DNA of 64,000 nt from contig NZ_JNFA01000028.1 in NCBI RefSeq assembly GCF_000766865.1, positions 124,001-188,000 on the forward strand, given 5' to 3'. Position 1 is the stretch's first letter. Each line of letters opens with the position of its first letter. The notes beneath the pieces are model-generated. The model worked only from the letters and a program-made list of their open reading frames with translations. It was not told the DNA's origin and searched no databases. The position numbers were made by a program, and so were the translations under genes. This document shows, in pieces, positions 1 through 9,682 of this stretch. The DNA comes from Listeria booriae (GTDB taxonomy: Bacteria > Bacillota > Bacilli > Lactobacillales > Listeriaceae).

Positions 1-1101
1 GGCGACGCTGATGTGATTATTATAGGAGTTGCGACGCCTGAGAATACAGATGGATCTGCGAATTTACAAGCACTATACGGTGTTTGTAAGGAGATTGTTG
101 CGTCGATTACGAAACCAACATTGGTTGTGGTGAAATCAACGGTTCCGGTAGGTACGAATGATAAGTTGGCGGCTTATATGGACACTCTGCTTGGCAGACA
201 GCGCCGTGGATGGATAGATGTTGCCTCCAACCCAGAATTCTTATCACAGGGAACGGCATTACGAGATACGCGTCAGGCTGAACGGATTGTGATTGGAACA
301 GAAACAGAAGCAGCGGCAGCAATTTTATCTGAGCTGTATGCACCTTTTGGGCAGCCGATTTTGATGATGAATCGCCGTAGCGCAGAGATGGTGAAGTATG
401 CTTCCAATGATTTTTTAGCGCTTAAAATTTCGTTTGTCAATGATATTGCGAATTTGTGCGAGGTTGTGGGTGCGGATATTGAAGAAGTGACGCGTGGTAT
501 GGGTGCAGATTCGCGGATTGGTAGCCAATTTTTATCACCTGGAATTGGATACGGGGGTTCATGCTTCCCGAAAGATACGAAGGCTTTGCATTGGTTAGCA
601 GAAGAGGAAGGCTATACTTTAAAAACGGTACGTGCTGCAATTGATGTCAATGAGAAGCAACGTTTTAAGTTGATACAAGCGGCTCGCAAGGACATGGCTC
701 AATTTGCTGGGAAAAAAATTGCGATACTTGGTGCTACGTTTAAACCAGGAACAGACGATTTACGTGAGGCTCCATCGATTCCGAATATTAACTTGTTGCT
801 GAATGAAGGCGCGGATGTGCATGTGTATGATCCAGTCGGCTTACCTAACTTAGCTAAAGTTTTTGGAACGGATATCACATATGGAGATTCGATGGCTGAT
901 GTGTTGGAATCTGCAGATGCTTGTTTTATTTTTACAGAATGGGCGGAATTTAAAGAGATGGACTTGAGTCTTTTTGAAAAAATGCGAGATGCACGTGTGT
1001 ATGATGGCCGTAATTGCTTTGCACTAGAAGACGTAGATAAAGCTGGGTTTGCATATTACTCGATTGGTCGCCAAAAAATAGGAGGTTCTGTTTTTGCCTA
1101 G
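1..1101 (+). CDS. UDP-glucose 6-dehydrogenase, 5'-truncated by window edge
   Basis: Oxidises UDP-glucose to UDP-glucuronate, a precursor for acidic surface polysaccharides. The reading frame is open to base 1, so the N-terminal Rossmann nucleotide-binding segment lies outside the window. Visible are the end of the NAD domain (VIIIGVATPENTDGSA), the serine-threonine stretch VVVKSTVPVGT, the substrate-binding NPEFLSQGTA, the catalytic cysteine in GIGYGGSCFPKD, and the C-terminal UDP-binding domain starting near ILGATFKPGTDDLRE. It overlaps the next gene by 8 bases, so it heads or sits inside a surface-glycan operon. The family assignment is firm; whether it serves teichuronic acid or a capsule cannot be decided here. 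Confidence 0.93.
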   Translation, partial: GDADVIIIGVATPENTDGSANLQALYGVCKEIVASITKPTLVVVKSTVPVGTNDKLAAYMDTLLGRQRRGWIDVASNPEFLSQGTALRDTRQAERIVIGTETEAAAAILSELYAPFGQPILMMNRRSAEMVKYASNDFLALKISFVNDIANLCEVVGADIEEVTRGMGADSRIGSQFLSPGIGYGGSCFPKDTKALHWLAEEEGYTLKTVRAAIDVNEKQRFKLIQAARKDMAQFAGKKIAILGATFKPGTDDLREAPSIPNINLLLNEGADVHVYDPVGLPNLAKVFGTDITYGDSMADVLESADACFIFTEWAEFKEMDLSLFEKMRDARVYDGRNCFALEDVDKAGFAYYSIGRQKIGGSVFA

Positions 1102-2011
1102 TGTTTCGATTATTTTACCGGTATATAATGTTGCTCCTTACTTAGGTACTTGCTTGGATAGTTTGAAAAATCAGACGTTTCAAGATTTTGAAGTTATCGC
1201 AGTGAACGATGGGAGTAGTGATGGGAGCCTCGCAATTTTAGAAGTGTATCAACGAAAATTTCCGAACTTACGCATTATCTCACAGACGAATCAAGGGTTA
1301 TCGGCGGCTCGGAATACGGGGCTGGAGCAGGTGACTGGGAAGTATCTTTACTTTCTAGATTCCGATGATTATTTGCAGCACGATATGCTAGAACGATGCT
1401 TTACTCTCGCCGAGCAGGAAGCGCTTGATGTTGTGAAATTCGATGCGATTGGGTTTACGGAGCAGGGAATCACGAGGACAAATCCGTACGATTCAAGTTT
1501 TGTGCTTCAAGAAAATAAACGATATACCCAGAAAGAATGGTTACAAGTTCAAAGAAAACACTACAATTCTCCAGTCTGGCTCTACTTTGTACGCACATCA
1601 TTAGTTTTATCCCAAGGTCTGCGATTTGTGGATGGAATTCTGCATGAGGATGAGATTTTTACGCCGCAATTGTTTACGCGAGCAAATAATTTTATGTATA
1701 TCGCCCAGCCTTTTTTTAAAAGACGATATCGTGCTGGGTCGATTATGCAAAGTTCCATTTACCAAAGTCAGGCTTCCTACACGTCCAAACATCAGGTGAT
1801 TCAATTATTGGAAGAAGAACGTGTGGTTGCTAAAACAAGAGCAGCGAAGCAATTTTTACGTCAGCGCCGTAATGTGTTATACATCGATAGTTGCCATTAT
1901 GCAAAAGAATTGCATCAGAAAATTACGCTGCCACTCGGAGTAAAACTTTACTTAGATGCGCGTGCTTGGCTGAGAAAAATACGTAGAAAGAAAGGTGCAC
2001 AAAATGAATAA
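1094..2011 (+). CDS. Family 2 glycosyltransferase
   Basis: A GT-A fold glycosyltransferase of about 305 residues. The N-terminus carries the GT2 signature (SIILPVYNVAPYLGTCLDSL, then VNDGSSDGS) and the metal-binding D-x-D region (FLDSDDYL) near residue 90. No membrane segment is apparent, so it is a cytoplasmic or peripheral enzyme adding sugar to a lipid-linked glycan. The start is a TTG codon overlapping the stop of the upstream dehydrogenase, chosen because AGGAGG lies about 8 bases upstream and the GT2 motif begins immediately. Donor and acceptor are unknown. Confidence 0.9.
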   Translation: MPSVSIILPVYNVAPYLGTCLDSLKNQTFQDFEVIAVNDGSSDGSLAILEVYQRKFPNLRIISQTNQGLSAARNTGLEQVTGKYLYFLDSDDYLQHDMLERCFTLAEQEALDVVKFDAIGFTEQGITRTNPYDSSFVLQENKRYTQKEWLQVQRKHYNSPVWLYFVRTSLVLSQGLRFVDGILHEDEIFTPQLFTRANNFMYIAQPFFKRRYRAGSIMQSSIYQSQASYTSKHQVIQLLEEERVVAKTRAAKQFLRQRRNVLYIDSCHYAKELHQKITLPLGVKLYLDARAWLRKIRRKKGAQNE

Positions 2012-3281
2012 TAAGCATAAAAAACGACTACTCGAAAATACGATATTCTTATATGCTCTGACGTTCTCAGGTTACTTTTTCAGCCTGATTACGGTACCTT
2101 ATCAAACGCGGATTCTAGGCCCTGAGTTTTACGGGAAAGTAGGTTTTGCGGTAGCGATGATGACGTATTTTAGATTAGTGATTGATTTTGGTTTTATTTT
2201 ATCAGCTACGGCGGATGTGGCTAAAAATCGAGAAGATGCTCAGAAAGTGGCGAGCATTTATACTGCAGTAATGTATGCGAAGGGCTTGTTGACGGCGTTG
2301 AGCTTTGTTATTTTACTAGGCATTTGTTATGCGGTGCCGATGTTGCGCCAAGATATGTTTCTGTATCTACTGACCTTTGCATCTGTTGCCGTTAGCGCCT
2401 TCTTGCCAGATTTTTTGTATCGCGGGTTGGAAACAATGAAACGTATCACGATACGAACACTTATCATTCAAGCCTTTTTTGTACTCATGATTTTCCTCTT
2501 CTTAAAAACTCCTCAACATTATTACTTCGTTCCACTATTTACCTTGATTGGCAATGCTGTAGCGCTCCTCTTTGTACAGCGGCATGTCTCACGTCAATTA
2601 AAGATTAAGTTTGTCCGACTTGAAAAAGGCTATCTCTGGCAAACAATCCAAAAATCTAGCCCGTTTTTCTTTTCACGTATTTCAGCAACCATTTATCAAG
2701 TCACTAACACACTGTTTCTCGGTCTGATGTACTCTCCAGGAAGCGCAAAAGTGGGGATGTACGTAGCATCAGACCGACTTATAGGCACAGCAAAAACGAC
2801 TTTTTCACCGCTGGCAGATAGTTTGTACCCATACATGGTGAAGAATCGTGACTTTCGTTTGCTCAAGAAAATTATCTGGATCATCATGCCACCAGTGATT
2901 ATCATATGCATCGTATTAAGTATTTATGCGAATGAATGTATGGCATTATTTCTAGGCCCCGCATTTTATGGTGCAGGTTCTATTCTACGCTTATTATTGC
3001 CGATTGTTGCCATAACTCCACTGGTATACATGTTGGGCTTTCCAACCTTATCACCAATGGGACTGGCCAAACATGCCAACCTCTCGACCGTTGTTTCAGC
3101 AGTTGTTCAGCTTGTCGGGCTATCTATCTTATTTTTAACAGGTACGTTCAGCGTCCAAACGTTGTGCATGATGACCGTACTTTCTCAATTCACCGTACTT
3201 GTGTATCGCGTATTTATTGTTTGGAAAAACCGCCATATTTTCTCACAAAAGGAGTTGCTAGAAGATGTTCCACAAGTTTAA
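2004..3281 (+). CDS. Polysaccharide flippase (Wzx/MATE-like superfamily)
   Basis: A roughly 425-residue integral membrane protein with about 12 hydrophobic segments and the N-terminal pattern GYFFSLITVPYQTRILGPEFYG typical of Wzx-type oligosaccharide flippases. It would move an undecaprenyl-linked repeat unit to the outer face of the membrane. ATG at 2004 is preferred over an in-frame GTG at 1995 because the AAAGG ribosome site is then about 9 bases away. The upstream GT2 gene ends inside its leader and the downstream gene overlaps its 3' end, so it belongs to the same operon. Confidence 0.88.
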   Translation: MNNKHKKRLLENTIFLYALTFSGYFFSLITVPYQTRILGPEFYGKVGFAVAMMTYFRLVIDFGFILSATADVAKNREDAQKVASIYTAVMYAKGLLTALSFVILLGICYAVPMLRQDMFLYLLTFASVAVSAFLPDFLYRGLETMKRITIRTLIIQAFFVLMIFLFLKTPQHYYFVPLFTLIGNAVALLFVQRHVSRQLKIKFVRLEKGYLWQTIQKSSPFFFSRISATIYQVTNTLFLGLMYSPGSAKVGMYVASDRLIGTAKTTFSPLADSLYPYMVKNRDFRLLKKIIWIIMPPVIIICIVLSIYANECMALFLGPAFYGAGSILRLLLPIVAITPLVYMLGFPTLSPMGLAKHANLSTVVSAVVQLVGLSILFLTGTFSVQTLCMMTVLSQFTVLVYRVFIVWKNRHIFSQKELLEDVPQV

Positions 3282-4422
3282 ACAAACATTTCGACTTATC
3301 AAAAACCGCTTCAGTTTTGGAAATTATGCGTACCACTATTGGTTTTTGCCAATTCAAAAAAATAAAATCGTGGTGACCGCGCATGAAGGTCGTGGGTATA
3401 GTGACAGCCCAAAGTACATTATCGATGAACTATTAGACCAAAATTTTGATATTGTGTGGCTCATTCAAGAAGGACAAGAAACATCGCTCCCTGCCGGTAT
3501 TCGCCCAGTACGATATGGTACGAAACAGGCGTTGAAGGAACTATCAACTGCGAAAATTTGGCTAGATAACTGCCGAAAAAAATACTGTCCACCGAAGCGT
3601 AAAGGACAAATATACATCCAAACATGGCACAGCCCGCTCCGCCTGAAGAAAATTGAAAAAGATGCGGAACAGCAATTACCACTGGCTTATCTGGACCGAG
3701 CTAAACGTGATGCTAAAAAATGCGATTATATGTTAGCAGGAGCCACTTTTAGCCGAGAGCTGTACGAAAATGCTTTTTGGTTTCAAGGAGAAGTATTAAC
3801 GACTGGGACGCCACGCTGTGATTTATTTTGGAAAGATACTACAGCAATTCGACAACGTGTAGCTGATTTTTTTCAAGTGGATGTGACGACGAAATTCTTG
3901 CTTTATGCTCCCACTTTTCGAAAAGAGGCTAGTCTATCTGTTTATTTGCAGGAGTTTACCGATTTAAAACGGGCACTTCAGACGCGATTTGGTTCTGATT
4001 GGAAAATTTTTGTCAGATTACATCCGAATATCGCATCTTTGGCTAAAGAATTAGTTTATGATAGCAATGTTTTATCTGCGACCGATTATCCCGATATGCA
4101 AGAGTTGATTGCTACGTCAGATATGCTCATCACTGATTATTCTTCTTGTATGTTTGACATGGCTATAGCGGGAAAGAAAACGATATTATACACGCCGGAT
4201 CTTACAACATATCTTCGTACGGAACGCTCGCTTTATTTTGATATAGAAGAGCTACCATTTCCAATCGCTATGACAGTAGAATCGCTCGTGCAGGAGATAC
4301 ATCAATTCGATGAAGCAGTTTATCAGCAAAACATGCAGAAATTTTACGGACAAACAGGATTATTTGAAAAAGGAACAGCCGCCACCGCCGTTGCCACGAA
4401 AATCAAGGCATTATGCCGCTAA
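3265..4422 (+). CDS. CDP-glycerol:polyglycerophosphate glycerophosphotransferase family protein
   Basis: A 385-residue GT-B protein of the TagB/TagF/TarB family that transfers glycerol phosphate (or a related polyol phosphate) from a CDP-activated donor. Characteristic parts are the central IQTWHSPLRLKKI, matching the T-W-H-G-x-x-x-K family motif, and the C-terminal MLITDYSSCMFDMAI, which matches the conserved D-Y-S-S-x-x-F-D block near the CDP site. It overlaps the flippase gene by 17 bases and is followed by a TagD-like cytidylyltransferase that would make the CDP-polyol donor, so the cluster probably modifies or builds a glycerol-phosphate-containing surface polymer. The exact acceptor is not evident. 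Confidence 0.9.
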   Translation: MFHKFKQTFRLIKNRFSFGNYAYHYWFLPIQKNKIVVTAHEGRGYSDSPKYIIDELLDQNFDIVWLIQEGQETSLPAGIRPVRYGTKQALKELSTAKIWLDNCRKKYCPPKRKGQIYIQTWHSPLRLKKIEKDAEQQLPLAYLDRAKRDAKKCDYMLAGATFSRELYENAFWFQGEVLTTGTPRCDLFWKDTTAIRQRVADFFQVDVTTKFLLYAPTFRKEASLSVYLQEFTDLKRALQTRFGSDWKIFVRLHPNIASLAKELVYDSNVLSATDYPDMQELIATSDMLITDYSSCMFDMAIAGKKTILYTPDLTTYLRTERSLYFDIEELPFPIAMTVESLVQEIHQFDEAVYQQNMQKFYGQTGLFEKGTAATAVATKIKALCR

Positions 4423-4437
4423 AGGAGTTATTTTAGG

Positions 4438-4866
4438 ATGAATAAAAAATATAAAATTGGTTACACCACAGGCGTGTACGACATGTTTCATATTGGTCAT
4501 TTGAACCTTTTAAGAAAAGCAAAAGAGCAGTGCGATTATTTAATTGTTGGTGTCACGGTGGATGAACTTGTTGCCTATAAAAATAAGGAAGCCGTTATTC
4601 CTTTTGAGGAGCGGATAGAAATTGTAAAGCAGATTAGTTATGTGGATGAGGTTGTACCTCAGCTTAACATGAATAAAATGGAGGCATGGCGCAAGTTAGG
4701 CTTTGAAGCAATTTTTGTAGGCGATGATTGGAAAGGAACCGACACGTGGAATCAGTTCGAAGCTGATTTTGAACAAGTGGATGTTCATATTGAATATTTG
4801 CCTTATACAAAAGGAACGTCTTCTACGCAATTACGTCAAACATTGCAAGTAATTAACGGGAGGTAG
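4438..4866 (+). CDS. tagD: Glycerol-3-phosphate cytidylyltransferase-like protein (TagD family)
   Basis: A 142-residue nucleotidyltransferase that would form CDP-glycerol from CTP and glycerol 3-phosphate. It begins with YTTGVYDMFHIGHLNLL, containing the H-x-G-H nucleotide-binding motif, and ends with TKGTSSTQLR, a variant of the R-T-x-G-I-S-T-T motif of TagD. Length fits the TagD family (about 130 residues). It is co-directional with the glycerophosphotransferase and the next acyltransferase, separated by 15 and 5 bases. A related cytidylyltransferase with another substrate cannot be excluded because the TagD motif is not exact. Confidence 0.82.
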   Translation: MNKKYKIGYTTGVYDMFHIGHLNLLRKAKEQCDYLIVGVTVDELVAYKNKEAVIPFEERIEIVKQISYVDEVVPQLNMNKMEAWRKLGFEAIFVGDDWKGTDTWNQFEADFEQVDVHIEYLPYTKGTSSTQLRQTLQVINGR

Positions 4867-4871
4867 CGCGG

Positions 4872-5864
4872 ATGGTAACGAAACGCATGGATTGGATTGA
4901 TACAGCAAAAGGCATTGGTATTTTCCTCGTAGTTTGGGGACATTTCTATGCTAGCGACACATTGAAAATAGTCATTTACGGTTTTCATATGCCTCTGTTT
5001 CTATTCCTATCAGGCTATCTTTACAAGCAAAAAGACATCCGATTCTTAGCGTTCTTACGGAAAAAGAGTAAGCATTTATTAGTGCCATTCTTCTTGTTTC
5101 AAACGGTGACATTTCTTGTAGTAAACGGTTTGTCTTTCTTAGCATCACACAAACTATATGAATCACCAACGGCGCTGTGGAAACATTTCTTTTACTTGGA
5201 TGGTGATGTGGGATTCAACACGCCACTCTGGTTTTTAGTTGTTCTATTTTTTGTGGAAATCCTATTTTATTTGTTTATGCAGATGAGAAAAGGAAAACTA
5301 ATTGTGATAATTCTTTTTTGCGTGCTTGCGATAATGTTTAGCGAGCAAGAGGGTATGCGAATCTTTCTAGGTTTTCAAATTGTGCCTTTGAGTTGGTTGT
5401 TTTATTATTTGGGTTTTAAATGTAAGGTGTGGGGCGTATTAGTGCATAAACGTTGGCATAATTGGTATGTACTTCTTGTGATGTCTCTCATCTATGTTCT
5501 CCTTGTATTTTATCTAAATAACGCTCAGATTGTGGGCTTTCGGAGCAATAATATAGGAAACCTTTTCATTTTTATGGTTGGGGCGTTGCTAGGGATTTAT
5601 ACGTTTTGCATCCTTTGTCAGAAAATCGGGAAGTCAGCGTTGTGGGGTAATTTTGGCAGGCATTCAATGATTATTATGGGCACACATTATTTTTTCTTGA
5701 TTTTTTATGCAAATACTTGGAGGCTAATTACTCATGAAACAATCCAACAAGTATATCCTGTTTGGACTAGTTTGTTGCTAAGCGTGTTTGCGTTTTGTGT
5801 GTACTTTATTTGTTTTAGATGGTTGGAAATCAGACATCGTAAGAACGGCTCTTTCTTAAAATGA
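4872..5864 (+). CDS. Membrane acyltransferase, acyltransferase 3 family
   Basis: A 330-residue polytopic protein with about ten hydrophobic segments. The start MDWIDTAKGIGIFLVVWGHF carries the R/D-x-x-D-x-x-K-G-I pattern and the catalytic-type histidine of the acyltransferase 3 superfamily (OatA, WecH, OafA), and YGFHMPLFLFLSGY is the second conserved block. Such enzymes usually O-acetylate cell-surface glycans. It closes the glycan cluster; after it the sequence becomes AT-rich and a new promoter for the gal operon begins. The acylated sugar is unknown. Confidence 0.85.
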   Translation: MVTKRMDWIDTAKGIGIFLVVWGHFYASDTLKIVIYGFHMPLFLFLSGYLYKQKDIRFLAFLRKKSKHLLVPFFLFQTVTFLVVNGLSFLASHKLYESPTALWKHFFYLDGDVGFNTPLWFLVVLFFVEILFYLFMQMRKGKLIVIILFCVLAIMFSEQEGMRIFLGFQIVPLSWLFYYLGFKCKVWGVLVHKRWHNWYVLLVMSLIYVLLVFYLNNAQIVGFRSNNIGNLFIFMVGALLGIYTFCILCQKIGKSALWGNFGRHSMIIMGTHYFFLIFYANTWRLITHETIQQVYPVWTSLLLSVFAFCVYFICFRWLEIRHRKNGSFLK

Positions 5865-5906
5865 AAGTACAAATAAAAATCGAATCATACCTCCACACTA
5901 AAATAA

Positions 5907-5949
5907 TTTAGTAAAATTACTTGATAAAGTTTACTAAAAGAATTATAAT
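5907..5949 (+). promoter_or_regulatory. gal operon promoter with 9-bp inverted-repeat operator
   Basis: A near-perfect sigma-A promoter: -35 TTGATA at 5921-5926 and -10 TATAAT at 5944-5949, spacer 17. A perfect inverted repeat, TTTAGTAAA at 5907-5915 and TTTACTAAA at 5930-5938, brackets the -35 box. A LacI-family regulator gene lies at the distal end of this operon, so this is the likely GalR operator; binding itself is inferred. Confidence 0.8.
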
Positions 5950-5990
5950 AAACACAAGAGGTTCTATTTTGAATGTGGAGGTATGGGGAA

Positions 5991-7163
5991 ATGGATTTTT
6001 CGAAATTGAAAGCCGATTTTGCGCGGGTATTTCATCGGGAAGATGGGGCGTTGTTTTTTGCGCCGGGTCGGATTAATTTGATTGGGGAACATACGGATTA
6101 TAATGGTGGACATGTTTTTCCGTGTGCGATTACGCTTGGAACGTATGCGGTGGCGGCGAAGCGGGATGATACGCAAGTTCGCTTGATATCGCTTAATTTT
6201 GAGGATTTGGGAATTATTTCGTTTGATTTAGCGGATTTGGAGTATCGGAAAGGCGATAATTGGACGAATTATCCGAAAGGGATGATTAAGTTCTTGAAAG
6301 AGGCAGGCCACGGGATTGATTCAGGGATGGATGTGCTTTTTTATGGGAACATTCCGAATGGTGCTGGGCTGTCGTCGTCGGCTTCGATTGAGCTTTTGAC
6401 GGGAGTTATTTTGCAGGGGTTGTACGGGTTGGAATTGGCTGAGTTGGAGCTGATTTTGACTGGGAAGAAGGTTGAGAATGAATTTATCGGCGTGAACTCG
6501 GGGATTATGGATCAGTTTGCGATTGGTAAGGGTCAGAAGGATATGGCGATTTTGCTGGATTGTAATACGCTGGATTATGAGATGGTGCCGGTGAAATTGG
6601 CGGGATATACGATTGTGATTATGAACACAAATAAACGGCGGGAATTGGCGGATTCGAAATACAATGAGCGGCGCAGTGAATGTGAGCAAGCGTTAGCGGA
6701 ATTGCAGCAGGAGTTAGCGATTAAGTCGCTTGGTGAGCTTGATATGGAGACGTTTAATAAATACCAACATTTGATTTCTAGTGAGACGTTGGTGAAACGA
6801 GCGCGCCATGCAGTAAGTGAAAATGTTCGCACGTTGCAGGCTACGAAAGCGCTTAAAAATGAAGATTTAATGACTTTCGGCAAATTAATTAATGAATCTC
6901 ACATGTCTTTACGTGACGATTATCATGTAACTGGGGTAGAATTAGATATGCTAGCAGAAACAGCTTGGGAGCAGACGGGCGTTTTAGGTGCTCGAATGAC
7001 AGGAGCTGGTTTCGGTGGATGTGCAATCGCGATAGTGGAAACGGCTCACGTAGATGCTTTTATTGACAATGTCGGTAAAGCTTACGCGCAAAAAATTGGC
7101 TATCCAGCAGCGTTTTATATTGCAAATATTAGTGATGGAGCGAAAGCCATCAAGGAGGAATAG
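5991..7163 (+). CDS. galK: Galactokinase
   Basis: Phosphorylates galactose with ATP to galactose 1-phosphate, first committed step of the Leloir pathway. The galactokinase signature [15 protein letters not shown] is near the N-terminus, the GHMP ATP-binding motif appears as [14 protein letters not shown], and the C-terminal GHMP motif as [14 protein letters not shown]. About 390 residues, the usual length. ATG at 5991 is chosen over an in-frame ATG at 5973 because GGAGG at 5977-5981 is then 9 bases upstream. galE follows after 3 bases, with galT and galM beyond. Confidence 0.96.
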   Translation: MDFSKLKADFARVFHREDGALFFAPGRINLIGEHTDYNGGHVFPCAITLGTYAVAAKRDDTQVRLISLNFEDLGIISFDLADLEYRKGDNWTNYPKGMIKFLKEAGHGIDSGMDVLFYGNIPNGAGLSSSASIELLTGVILQGLYGLELAELELILTGKKVENEFIGVNSGIMDQFAIGKGQKDMAILLDCNTLDYEMVPVKLAGYTIVIMNTNKRRELADSKYNERRSECEQALAELQQELAIKSLGELDMETFNKYQHLISSETLVKRARHAVSENVRTLQATKALKNEDLMTFGKLINESHMSLRDDYHVTGVELDMLAETAWEQTGVLGARMTGAGFGGCAIAIVETAHVDAFIDNVGKAYAQKIGYPAAFYIANISDGAKAIKEE

Positions 7164-7166
7164 TAT

Positions 7167-8156
7167 ATGAGTATTTTAGTATTGGGCGGCGCGGGTTATG
7201 TTGGCTCGCATGCAGTGGATCAATTGGTAGACAAGGGTTACAAAGTAGCGGTTGTTGATAATTTACAAACGGGTCATGTGGAATCGTTGCATAAAGATGC
7301 GGTTTTTTATCAAGGGGATATTCGTGATAAAGCGTTTATGCAAGACGTATTTAAGAAGGAAAACATTGAAGGTGTGATTCACTTTGCGGCGAATTCGTTA
7401 GTTGGTGAGTCGGTTGAAATGCCTTTGGAGTACTTTAATAATAACGTGTATGGCACGCAAGTAACATTGGAAGTGATGGAAGAGTTTGGCGTGAAGAACA
7501 TCGTCTTTTCTTCATCTGCAGCGACTTACGGCGAACCTGAGGTTATCCCGATTACAGAAGATGCGCCGACCAATCCTGAAAGTCCTTATGGTGAAACGAA
7601 ACTCATGATGGAGAAAATTTTAAAATGGTGCGATAAGGCGTATGATACGCGTTTTGTAGCGTTGCGTTATTTCAATGTGGCGGGTGCGAAGTTCGATGGT
7701 TCGATTGGTGAAGACCACAATCCAGAGTCGCATTTAGTACCGATTATTTTACAAACTGCATTGGGACAACGTTCGGAACTATCGATTTTTGGTGATGATT
7801 ATCCGACAGAAGATGGTACGTGTATTCGTGATTACGTCCATGTAGTTGACCTAATTGATGCGCATATTTTGGCATTGGAATATTTGAAAGACGGCGGCGA
7901 AAGCAATATTTTCAATTTGGGCAGTAGCCAAGGTTTTTCAGTGAAGGAAATGTTGGAGGCAGCGCGGAACGTGACGGGCAAAGAAATTCCTGCGAAAATT
8001 GTGCCAAGACGTGCAGGAGACCCAAGTACGCTGATTGCTTCTAGTGATAAGGCACAACAAGTTTTGAAATGGAATCCGCAATTTACGGATGTGAACAAAA
8101 TTATTGAGGACGCCTGGAACTGGCACTCTAAAAATCCGAATGGCTACTCGAACTAA
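7167..8156 (+). CDS. galE: UDP-glucose 4-epimerase
   Basis: Interconverts UDP-galactose and UDP-glucose using tightly bound NAD. An extended short-chain dehydrogenase fold: glycine-rich GGAGYVGSH at the N-terminus, serine of the catalytic site in [10 protein letters not shown], and the Y-x-x-x-K pair in [11 protein letters not shown]. Length 329 residues is standard for GalE. AAGGAGG precedes the ATG by 8 bases. It lies between galK and galT in the galactose operon and also links this pathway to UDP-sugars used by the glycan cluster just upstream. Confidence 0.96.
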   Translation: MSILVLGGAGYVGSHAVDQLVDKGYKVAVVDNLQTGHVESLHKDAVFYQGDIRDKAFMQDVFKKENIEGVIHFAANSLVGESVEMPLEYFNNNVYGTQVTLEVMEEFGVKNIVFSSSAATYGEPEVIPITEDAPTNPESPYGETKLMMEKILKWCDKAYDTRFVALRYFNVAGAKFDGSIGEDHNPESHLVPIILQTALGQRSELSIFGDDYPTEDGTCIRDYVHVVDLIDAHILALEYLKDGGESNIFNLGSSQGFSVKEMLEAARNVTGKEIPAKIVPRRAGDPSTLIASSDKAQQVLKWNPQFTDVNKIIEDAWNWHSKNPNGYSN

Positions 8157-8176
8157 AAACCTACGAGGTGTAAAAA

Positions 8177-9682
8177 ATGATAGTAGATCAGTTTGTTGAT
8201 ATAGCAATAGAAAATGGGGAAATCGACGCGTTAGATCGTGTGTATGTGACGAATCGATTGTTGGATTTGCTTGGCTGGTCGGAAAAGCGCGCGGTGGCAG
8301 AAAATGTTGCCGCGGATCGCTTGTCTTTGCTGGATCGGCTGACAGAATTAGCGATAGAATCGGGCGCGATTGGGGAGACATTGGCGGAGCAGGAAATCTG
8401 GCAGAGTAAGGTGATGGATTTGTTCATGCCAATGCCGTCGCAATTAAATACGGAATTTTGGGAATTATATAAACAATCTCCGAGAAAGGCGACGGATTAT
8501 TTTTATGCGGTGAGCAAGGAAAGTGATTATATTAAGACGCGAAGCATTGCTAAAAATATCGAATATCGGGTGAAAACGGAGTATGGCGAGTTGGAAATGA
8601 CGATTAACTTGTCTAAACCGGAGAAAGATCCGAAGCAGATTGCGATGGCGAAATCGGAGCAGGGAGTGAGTTATCCGCTTTGTGCGCTTTGTGTGGAGAA
8701 TGAAGGGTATGCGGGACGGATGGATTTCCCAGCGCGAACGAATCACAGAATTATTCGGATGCGGGTATGTGATGAGGATTGGGGATTGCAGTATTCTCCG
8801 TACGCGTATTATGATGAGCATTGTATTTTCTTGTCGGCGGAGCATCGGCCGATGGTGATTAATCGCGGGACGTTTGAGCGGTTAGTTGGGATTACGGCGC
8901 AGTTTCCGGATTATTTTGTGGGATCGAATGCGGATTTGCCGGTTGTTGGTGGATCGATTTTGTCGCATGATCATTATCAGGGTGGTGCGCATACGTTTGC
9001 CATGGCGAAAGCGCCTGTACATAAGGAGTTTCCGGGGTATCATTGGGCGGAGTTTCCGGATGTGACGGTGGACATTGTGAAGTGGCCGATGTCGGTGATT
9101 CGGTTGCGGTCGGCGAGTGCGACGGAGATTGTTGCTGCCGCGGATGCGATTTTGCAAAAATGGGTAGGGTATTCGGATGACTCGGTGGACATTTTGGCGT
9201 ATAGTGGTGAGGAACGGCATAATACGATTACGCCGATTGCGAGTTGTCGGGATGTTGACGGCGAGCGGGTGTTTGAGTTGGCGCTAGTGTTACGGAATAA
9301 TCGGCGGACGACGGAGCATCCTGACGGGTTGTTTCATCCGCACGCGACGCTGCATCATATTAAGAAGGAGAACATTGGCTTGATTGAGGTGATGGGGCTT
9401 GCGGTATTGCCGCCGCGATTGAAGCCTGAGCTTGAGGAGGTTGCGCGTTATTTGATGGATCAGCCGAATGCGATGGCGGACTATCATTTGGAATGGGCGG
9501 ACCGGTTGAAGGCGACGGGGGGCTTTGATGCGGAGACGGTGACGGAATTTCTGCGGCAGGAAGTCGGGAAGGTGTTCTGTCAAGTGCTTACGGATGCTGG
9601 TGTGTTTAAGGACACGGAGACGGGAATACGGGCGTTTAAGCGGTTCATCGAGACTGTAATTGGAACGGAGGATGCGAAATGA
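8177..9682 (+). CDS. galT: Galactose-1-phosphate uridylyltransferase, Gram-positive type 2
   Basis: Exchanges UMP between UDP-glucose and galactose 1-phosphate. At 501 residues it belongs to the long Firmicutes GalT2 family, unrelated in length to the 350-residue E. coli enzyme. Recognisable pieces are the cysteine pair in CALCVENEGYAG, the segment GGSILSHDHYQGG with the H-D-H-Y-Q-G-G block, and HPHATLHHIKKENIGLIEVMG. Codon usage here is strikingly rich in G-ending and T-ending codons (GCG, TTG, GAT, CGG). Its stop overlaps the galM start by 4 bases (ATGA), implying translational coupling. Confidence 0.94.
   Translation: MIVDQFVDIAIENGEIDALDRVYVTNRLLDLLGWSEKRAVAENVAADRLSLLDRLTELAIESGAIGETLAEQEIWQSKVMDLFMPMPSQLNTEFWELYKQSPRKATDYFYAVSKESDYIKTRSIAKNIEYRVKTEYGELEMTINLSKPEKDPKQIAMAKSEQGVSYPLCALCVENEGYAGRMDFPARTNHRIIRMRVCDEDWGLQYSPYAYYDEHCIFLSAEHRPMVINRGTFERLVGITAQFPDYFVGSNADLPVVGGSILSHDHYQGGAHTFAMAKAPVHKEFPGYHWAEFPDVTVDIVKWPMSVIRLRSASATEIVAAADAILQKWVGYSDDSVDILAYSGEERHNTITPIASCRDVDGERVFELALVLRNNRRTTEHPDGLFHPHATLHHIKKENIGLIEVMGLAVLPPRLKPELEEVARYLMDQPNAMADYHLEWADRLKATGGFDAETVTEFLRQEVGKVFCQVLTDAGVFKDTETGIRAFKRFIETVIGTEDAK

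Noticed and set aside
2936-3376. 146-residue plus-strand open frame overlapping the flippase and glycerophosphotransferase genes
   Set aside because: It is in a different frame over two well-supported genes and resembles no family.
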